A program made the translations under genes and the position numbers. The notes under the pieces were generated by a model that saw only the letters and a program-made list of their open reading frames with translations, had not been told where the DNA came from and did not search any database. From Prevotellaceae bacterium (GTDB lineage Bacteria; Bacteroidota; Bacteroidia; Bacteroidales; UBA932), in assembly GCA_031257655.1 (NCBI GenBank), contig JAIROF010000241.1, forward strand, positions 1 through 9,861: a DNA stretch of 9,861 nt, read 5' to 3'. Numbering within the stretch: position 1 is the first letter of the stretch; every line of letters begins with the position of its first letter. Below, one piece after another: positions 7,328 to 9,861 of the stretch.

Positions 7328-7651
7328 GCAGCGCCCCTCTCCACGCGCCAGCATTCAAATCAAAAAAATCAGCGTTCAGACAGCTGCGCAGAACTCAGAA
7401 TGATGGGAGAAAGGGGCGGCAGAAGCTAATTCTTTACGAAATTTTCACGCAAAAAAGCTCGTAGGGAAAATAAATATTTGCACTTTTGCGCCAATGCATA
7501 CTATACAACCTTACCACTAACAAAAAAAACGGTAGCGTCATAAATTGTAGGAAGCGAAAAACGGCTAATTCTTTTTTTGAGGTGCTATGAAAATTAAGTT
7601 CTCATTATATTACGCAGCAAAAGCGTCTCAGCGACGAAATAGCGGCGAAAT

Positions 7652-7754
7652 GGCGCTGTAGAGGCGCACGCCGTGCGTCTCACTGTGCATTGCGCATAGC
7701 GCCATTTTGTCGCGAGACGCACGCGAGACGCACGCCGTGCGTCTCTACAGCGCT
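7652..7754. repeat. Paired GC-rich palindromes forming a larger inverted repeat
   Basis: Two near-identical 21-bp palindromes lie at 7661-7681 and 7725-7745. Each has the core GCACGCCGTGC with arms GAGRC and GTCTC, and they differ by one base. They are flanked by GGCGCTGTA before the first (7652-7660) and TACAGCGCT after the second (7746-7754), which are inverted copies. The whole 103-bp unit is therefore itself an inverted repeat. A further inner pair joins GCGAAATGGCGC (7645-7656) with GCGCCATTTTGTCGC (7699-7713). The build is like REP/BIME elements: short, palindromic, intergenic, and unlike the local base composition. Confidence 0.7.
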
Positions 7755-7942
7755 ATGCGTCGCACCCATGCGCCATCAATCGTCAGAACACGAATTTTAC
7801 TTTTATATCGCACGCTATATCAGCGAAATAGCTTAAAGAAAAAGATGTGATTGCGATAGCGAACCAAAAGTAGTAACAGATTGCTCCAAAATATTTAGTC
7901 AAATTGCTGTATATCTGTAATTTAATAAAGTAAAATCCGTTA

Positions 7943-7988
7943 TAATCAGCACAATACTTGCCACATCATGCAATTTATGACATCACCA
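7943..7988 (+). repeat. 46-bp direct repeat, copy 1 (before the small lipoprotein gene)
   Basis: This 46-bp sequence, from TAATCAGC to CATCACCA, matches 9698-9743 at 42 of 46 positions, and all four differences are transitions. Copy 1 ends 18 nt before the ATG at 8007, and copy 2 ends 19 nt before the ATG at 9763, so the two sit at almost the same distance from different genes. It may be a shared promoter/leader element or a duplicated upstream region. Confidence 0.75.
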
Positions 7989-8006
7989 AAAAAAACAAGC
8001 AGCAAA

Positions 8007-8390
8007 ATGAAAACATTCGCCAACAAAAGCCGCAAATTTCTGCAAAGCATCTTCAAAGGGTTAAGCGCCACATCCTTAGCCTTTACATTTCAGGCGTGCT
8101 ACGGAACGGCGCAAGACGTTGGGCAGGATGTGCTCATTACGGGCACGGTAAGCTCCACGCAAACCGGCGAAGCAATTCCCGGCATCAAGGTTTCGGTCGA
8201 AGACCAGCCGCAGTACGAGATCACCGACGGCAGCGGTCAATTTTCGGTGTACGCTTTGCAGCGCAGCGCCTGCAAGGTAACGTTCGAGGACGCCGATGCG
8301 CTACAGCACGGAGCATTCCTGGCCAAAGATACCATCGTTGAAGCGCTCGGCGAGCGCATAGTCCTAAACGTAAGCTTAGATGCCCGGTAA
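8007..8390 (+). CDS. Small lipoprotein of a radical SAM/lipoprotein pair
   Basis: This 127-residue protein has a basic N-terminus (KSRK), a hydrophobic stretch and a lipobox-like FQAC with Cys31 as likely lipidation site. CYGTAQ follows, and then a small beta domain (about 42-125) with ITGTVSSTQTGEAIPGIKVSV, a transthyretin/CarboxypepD-regulatory-like strand pattern. The Cys-Tyr-Gly-Thr start plus this domain fits the putative lipoprotein family that NCBI models pair with a radical SAM enzyme (I recall TIGR04134, lipo_with_rSAM). Its role is unknown; it may be the substrate of the neighbouring enzyme. The frame is open back to ATG 7968, but that stretch belongs to the 46-bp repeat, whose second copy is not coding, so I prefer 8007. 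Gln at -2 of the lipobox is unusual. The gene overlaps the next by 11 nt. Confidence 0.8.
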   Translation: MKTFANKSRKFLQSIFKGLSATSLAFTFQACYGTAQDVGQDVLITGTVSSTQTGEAIPGIKVSVEDQPQYEITDGSGQFSVYALQRSACKVTFEDADALQHGAFLAKDTIVEALGERIVLNVSLDAR

Positions 8391-9444
8391 GCTTTTCCAG
8401 TACCTCCACCGCCTGTTTCGGGCAAACGAAATTCGGCTGCACGAGCTGAGCTACCTGTTCTGGGAGTGCACGCGGCGCTGCAACCTGAGGTGCCTGCACT
8501 GCGGGTCGGACTGCTCCGCCGGCTCGGCGCGCGGCGACATGCCCTTCGGCGATTTTCTGCGCGCCATCTTGCCCCTCAAAAAAGCCTACCCCCCCAACAC
8601 CATAACCGTAGTCATCACGGGAGGCGAGCCGCTGCTGCGGGGCGACTTGCCGCAGTGCGGCAGGGCCTTGCGCGAGCACGGCTTTCGCTGGAGCATCGTC
8701 ACCAACGGCTACGCCTACACCCCCGACGTGCACGCGAGGCTGCTCGCGGCGGGCATGGGCGCCATAACGCTAAGCCTCGACGGGTTGGAGGATGCGCACA
8801 GCTGGCTGCGGTCAAGCACCCGCAGCTTTGCCAACGCCCTCAAAGCGATCGAGCTGATTACCGCATCAAAAAGGCTTTGCTATGATATTGTTACCTGCGT
8901 CAACCGAAAAAACATCAACACGTTGCCGGAGCTTAAGGAGCTTTTGATTTCAAAAAAAGTTGCGGCGTGGCGCCTGTTCACCATCGCCCCCATTGGGCGG
9001 GCAAAGGGCAACGACGACCTGCAGCTAACGCCCCAGGAGCTCACGCAGCTGATGGATTTTATTGCCGGCGCCCGCGCCGACAGGCGAATAGACGCCAAGC
9101 TCAGCTGCGAAGCCTACGTTGGCGCGCACGAAAAAAGGGTGCGCGACGCCCCCTTCTTCTGCCGCGCAGGCGTAACCATTGCCTCCGTTCTGGCGGACGG
9201 CTCCATTGCGGCCTGCCCCAACATCAACCGCCACTTTGTACAGGGCAACATCTACCGCGACAGCTTCCTCGACGTGTGGAGCAACCGCTTTGAGGTGATG
9301 CGAAACCGGCGCTGGACGCGAACGGGGATTTGCGCGCGCTGCAGCGACTACAAGCGCTGCAACGGCGGCGCCATGCACCTGTGGAGCGAACGGCAAGACG
9401 CCATTCTGACGTGCATAAACCAAAAAATGCTGCACAGCGCATAG
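8380..9444 (+). CDS. Radical SAM enzyme with SPASM-like domain, lipoprotein-paired
   Basis: This 354-residue cytoplasmic enzyme has the radical SAM cluster motif CxxxCxxC at Cys34, Cys38 and Cys41, which binds the [4Fe-4S] that cleaves S-adenosylmethionine, and TGGEP at residues 80-84. The C-terminal part holds SPASM-like cysteines: Cys261, Cys279 (after Gly274), Cys318, Cys321, Cys327 and Cys345. The fourth Cys of the usual CxxC-x5-C-x3-C block is Ala331, and the segment reads CNGGAMHLW. SPASM enzymes modify peptides or proteins and use auxiliary Fe-S clusters. Together with the upstream lipoprotein this fits the rSAM/lipoprotein system (I recall TIGR04133, rSAM_w_lipo), whose reaction is unknown. 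The start ATG lies inside the end of the lipoprotein gene (ATGCCCGGTAA), so translation is probably coupled. Coenzyme PQQ or heme-type maturases share this fold, but no such context exists here. Confidence 0.9.
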   Translation: MPGKLFQYLHRLFRANEIRLHELSYLFWECTRRCNLRCLHCGSDCSAGSARGDMPFGDFLRAILPLKKAYPPNTITVVITGGEPLLRGDLPQCGRALREHGFRWSIVTNGYAYTPDVHARLLAAGMGAITLSLDGLEDAHSWLRSSTRSFANALKAIELITASKRLCYDIVTCVNRKNINTLPELKELLISKKVAAWRLFTIAPIGRAKGNDDLQLTPQELTQLMDFIAGARADRRIDAKLSCEAYVGAHEKRVRDAPFFCRAGVTIASVLADGSIAACPNINRHFVQGNIYRDSFLDVWSNRFEVMRNRRWTRTGICARCSDYKRCNGGAMHLWSERQDAILTCINQKMLHSA

Positions 9445-9460
9445 CGCGAAACGAATAAGT

Positions 9461-9593
9461 GGTGGTGTCCATATTTGATTGATATAATTTGTAAACAAGC
9501 GAAAATCAGAACTACACTGCATACTTCAAGACAAAATATTGTGCTGGTTATCAACCGTATGGCTTCTCATATCAATCAATCATGGACGCTACC
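9461..9593. mobile_element. 133-bp MITE-like element with 25-bp terminal inverted repeats
   Basis: The left end 9461-9485 starts GGTGGTGTCC and runs to GATTGATAT. The right end 9569-9593, reverse-complemented, starts GGTAGCGTCC and runs to GATTGATAT. They match at 21 of 25 positions. The 83-bp interior has no coding capacity. Such compact units are usually internally deleted relatives of insertion sequences moved by a transposase encoded elsewhere. I could not identify the parent family, and no clear target-site duplication is visible at the edges, so it may be old. Alternatively it is just a transcript-end hairpin. Confidence 0.55.
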
Positions 9594-9697
9594 TTATTTT
9601 TGGTGTTCGTGAGCTCGCTCCACAACAAAACAACCTCAGTAGCATAGCGATGTAGTATAACCGGCAACTTCGCCACCTCATTGATTTAAATAGTTTG

Positions 9698-9743
9698 TAA
9701 TCAGCATAATACTTGCCATATCATACAATCTATGACATCACCA
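9698..9743 (+). repeat. 46-bp direct repeat, copy 2 (before the partial last gene)
   Basis: This is the partner of 7943-7988, with 42 of 46 positions identical. In this copy the internal ATG at 9732 opens a frame of only five codons (M-T-S-P-F, then TGA). That argues against coding use of the repeat and supports the later start chosen for the lipoprotein gene. The copies lie about 1.75 kb apart and bracket the lipoprotein and radical SAM genes. Confidence 0.75.
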
Positions 9744-9762
9744 TTTTGATTTACCTTTATCC

Positions 9763-9861
9763 ATGAACAAAACGGAAATTGATAAAGATTCAGAATTATG
9801 GTATGCCATTATGCAAGCAATGTACAAGGAAATTGCCGAAGTAATCAAAGAAGCAATTGAT
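9763..9861 (+). CDS. N-terminus of unidentified protein, cut by window end
   Basis: From ATG 9763 the frame is open for 33 codons to the window edge. The peptide (MNKTEIDKDSELWY, then IMQAMYKEIAEVIKEAI) is charged and strongly helix-forming, with no signal peptide, so it is probably cytoplasmic. The ATG comes 19 nt after the 46-bp repeat, matching the arrangement before the small lipoprotein gene. The fragment is AT-richer than the radical SAM gene. I do not recognise a family from 33 residues. Confidence 0.5.
   Translation, partial: MNKTEIDKDSELWYAIMQAMYKEIAEVIKEAID

Larger units (their letters stand above)
7328..8006. other. 679-bp intergenic region with palindromic repeats
   Basis: No gene is supported. 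Just after the enzyme stop, CGCCCCTCTCC (7332-7342) can pair with GGAGAAAGGGGCG (7406-7418), with bulges, which may mark the transcript end although no T-run follows. GGTAGCGTCA at 7531-7540 resembles the ends of the inverted-repeat element at 9461-9593, but no partner end is visible nearby. The GC-rich repeat at 7652-7754 stands out from AT-rich surroundings. The last part carries the first copy of the 46-bp direct repeat (7943-7988). No strong TAnnTTTG promoter was found. Confidence 0.55.
9445..9762. other. 318-bp intergenic region with a MITE-like element and repeat
   Basis: There is no supported gene. A 133-bp unit with 25-bp inverted ends occupies 9461-9593, starting 16 nt after the radical SAM stop. 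Between 9594 and 9697 I see nothing recognisable. The 46-bp direct repeat, copy 2, is at 9698-9743, just before the last gene. No clear terminator follows the radical SAM gene, unless the inverted ends serve as one. Confidence 0.55.

Noticed and set aside
4355..7358. Long minus-strand and alternative + frames across the fusion enzyme
   Set aside because: GC-rich coding DNA creates long spurious frames. None has recognisable motifs, whereas the + frame from 4304 has three intact catalytic domains.
7332..7418. Inverted repeat after the enzyme stop as a terminator
   Set aside because: The arms are about 60 nt apart with bulges, and no T-run follows.
7471..7490. Possible promoter AAATATTTGCACTTTTGC
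   Set aside because: It does not give TAnnTTTG in register, I could not place a -33 box at the usual distance, and the next gene is over 500 nt away.
7968..8006. Earlier start for the small lipoprotein (ATG 7968 or 7977)
   Set aside because: This stretch belongs to the 46-bp repeat, whose second copy is not coding. A start at 8007 places the basic region and hydrophobic stretch as expected for a lipoprotein signal.

Overview
The window looks like a Bacteroidota (probably Bacteroidales) chromosome segment. The signs are: one match to the Bacteroidetes-type promoter (TTG, 19-nt spacer, TATCTTTG) at 2401-2430; no obvious Shine-Dalgarno sequences; a lipoprotein with an acidic stretch after the lipidated Cys, as in Bacteroidetes surface-export signals; an outer-membrane barrel ending in Phe; a radical-SAM/lipoprotein pair of a type known from Bacteroidetes; and a multi-domain secreted glycan-degrading enzyme. 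Coding regions are GC-richer than the AT-rich, repeat-laden intergenic DNA. All supported genes are on the + strand. Genus cannot be decided from the sequence alone.

Layout. 1-414: gene-free, with short CACAAAG repeats, a 120-bp imperfect inverted repeat with a terminator-like core, and five 8-bp tandem repeats before the first start codon. 415-2187: two-gene unit, a probable surface lipoprotein with a tyrosine-rich segment and, 6 nt later from a TTG start, a small outer-membrane beta-barrel protein. 2188-2624: gap with the promoter. 2625-4184: an AAA-type ATPase with a C-terminal PD-(D/E)XK nuclease-like domain. 4185-4303: four 11-bp tandem repeats and a C10 run ending 3 nt before the next ATG. 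4304-7327: a 1007-residue exported enzyme fusing GH105, GH43 and GH16 domains. 7328-8006: gap with a palindromic repeat pair. 8007-9444: a small lipoprotein gene overlapping a radical SAM/SPASM-like gene by 11 nt. 9445-9762: gap with a 133-bp element with terminal inverted repeats and a second copy of a 46-bp sequence also found before the small lipoprotein gene. 9763-9861: start of an unrecognised gene cut by the window end.

How the genes may work together. The three enzyme domains make sense as one pathway on type II arabinogalactan: GH16 as an endo-acting beta-galactanase, GH43 (its residues fit the exo-beta-1,3-galactanase subfamily 24) trimming the backbone, and GH105 removing unsaturated glucuronyl residues left by a lyase. 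This is inferred from families and residues. No SusC/SusD genes or other sugar-degrading genes are visible. The radical SAM/lipoprotein pair is a conserved two-gene system of unknown function and is the least understood system here. The overlapping genes imply co-translation. The other genes show no clear functional link to one another.
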